NCBI GenBank assembly: GCA_039181495.1
Contig: JBCDCP010000035.1
Span: 1 to 24,499, forward strand
Source: JBCDCP01 sp039181495
Lineage (GTDB): Bacteria > Pseudomonadota > Alphaproteobacteria > Rhizobiales > Tepidamorphaceae
Direction: 5' to 3'
DNA length: 24,499 nucleotides
In this document: one piece after another, positions 23,837 to 24,499 of the stretch
How the letters are laid out: each line of letters begins with the position of its first letter
Position numbering within the stretch: position 1 is the stretch's first letter
Made by a program: the position numbers and the translations under genes
The notes under the pieces: model-generated
The model's database searches: none
What the model saw: the letters and a program-made list of their open reading frames with translations, nothing else
What the model was told of the DNA's origin: nothing

Positions 23837-24499
23837 CTAGCCGGCACTGGCTTTGTCGCCGGCCGAGGACGATTCCTGTGCCTTCGCCGCCGCCACAACC
23901 GCTGCATCGGCACCCGAAGCCACGGGCGGTTCTTCGGTCGTGGGCGCTTCAGAATCGGCAGGCATCGCTGTCCTTGAGGTGTTGGTCAGCAAATGGCAGA
24001 GGCGGCTCAGCGTCTCGCGCATCTCGCTGCGTTGCACCACCATGTCGACCATGCCGTGCTCGAGCAGATATTCGGAACGCTGGAAGCCATCCGGCAGCTT
24101 TTCTCGAATGGTCTGCTCAATCACGCGCGGCCCGGCAAAGCCAATCAGTGCACCCGGTTCAGCGATATGGATGTCGCCCAGCATGGCATAAGACGCTGTC
24201 ACGCCGCCTGTTGTCGGGTGGGTGAGCACAACGATATAGGGCAGTCCGGCCTCGCGAAGCCCATGTACGGCGACCGTCGTTCTTGGCATCTGCATCAGCG
24301 ACAGGATGCCCTCCTGCATCCGCGCACCGCCGGATGCTGCAAACATGATGAACGGAGTGGCGTGGTCGAGGGCATGCTCCATACCGGTGATCACAGCTTC
24401 ACCTGCAGCCATGCACAGCGAACCGCCCATGAACTCGAAATCCTGAACGGCTGCAGTCACTTGCAGGCCATCAAGCGCGCCATAGGCAACGGTCACGGC
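23837..24499 (-). CDS. accD: AccD, acetyl-CoA carboxylase carboxyltransferase beta subunit (3' part)
   Basis: This is the C-terminal part of the carboxyltransferase beta subunit, which with AccA transfers CO2 from biotin to acetyl-CoA to give malonyl-CoA. The gene runs past the window edge, so the N-terminal zinc ribbon is not seen. Visible crotonase-fold motifs are ASGGARMQEG, TGGVTASYAMLGD and GFAGPRVIEQT, then GFQRSEYLLEHGMVD. The tail after the core is about 45 residues, rich in Ala, Ser and Glu, and probably disordered. It feeds the same pathway as the fab genes elsewhere in the window. Confidence 0.95.
   Translation of the reverse strand, partial: AVTVAYGALDGLQVTAAVQDFEFMGGSLCMAAGEAVITGMEHALDHATPFIMFAASGGARMQEGILSLMQMPRTTVAVHGLREAGLPYIVVLTHPTTGGVTASYAMLGDIHIAEPGALIGFAGPRVIEQTIREKLPDGFQRSEYLLEHGMVDMVVQRSEMRETLSRLCHLLTNTSRTAMPADSEAPTTEEPPVASGADAAVVAAAKAQESSSAGDKASAG

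Noticed and set aside
23840..23865. GCCGGC pair near the accD stop as a terminator
   Set aside because: The repeats lie inside the accD coding end, are self-palindromic GC words and have no T-run; likely a codon-composition effect.

Overview
The window looks like a chromosomal segment of an alphaproteobacterium, most likely order Hyphomicrobiales (Rhizobiales). The DNA is GC-rich. An Irr-type Fur regulator lies next to fabA-fabB-fabI, there is a Caulobacter/rhizobium-style Cpa/Tad pilus cluster, and trxA, folC and accD sit together. I see no rRNA, tRNA, CRISPR array, transposase or phage gene.

Layout. (1) 1-2426: the tail of an unidentified + strand gene, then a - strand pair of a D-2-hydroxyacid dehydrogenase followed by a cupin protein, then a + strand membrane-anchored SH3-domain protein. 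(2) 2481-9580: irr on the - strand, divergent from a long + strand run fabA-fabB-fabI-pheS-pheT. The fab genes make unsaturated fatty acids (FabA isomerase/dehydratase, FabB condensation, FabI enoyl reduction). The pheST genes follow fabI after only 5 nt and overlap each other by 4 nt. The 451-bp irr/fabA intergenic stretch carries a repeated ICE-like (iron control element) half-site and two tight inverted repeats. (3) 9652-10503: a YiiX-like permuted papain-fold hydrolase, convergent with tadC. (4) 10500-21950: a Tad/Flp type IVb pilus locus. On the - strand, in transcription order, are flp, cpaA, cpaB, cpaC, cpaD, cpaE, cpaF(tadA), tadB and tadC. On the + strand, divergent from flp, are a free-standing secretin-N-domain protein and two TadE-like pseudopilins. 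(5) 22139-24499: trxA (+), then folC and the 3' part of accD (-).

How the pilus genes fit together: CpaA processes the Flp pilin and probably the two TadE-like pseudopilins. CpaF powers assembly through the TadB/TadC inner-membrane platform, and CpaE positions the machine. CpaC forms the outer-membrane pore with CpaB and the CpaD lipoprotein. A strong intrinsic terminator after flp and a second terminator-like hairpin just before the cpaB ribosome binding site suggest tuned stoichiometry. No TadD-like TPR lipoprotein or full-length TadG with a von Willebrand domain is present here.

Nothing in the window is clearly an unknown system. The least understood parts are the stand-alone secretin-N-domain protein (19935-20609), the irr/fabA control region, and the fabI-pheST linkage.
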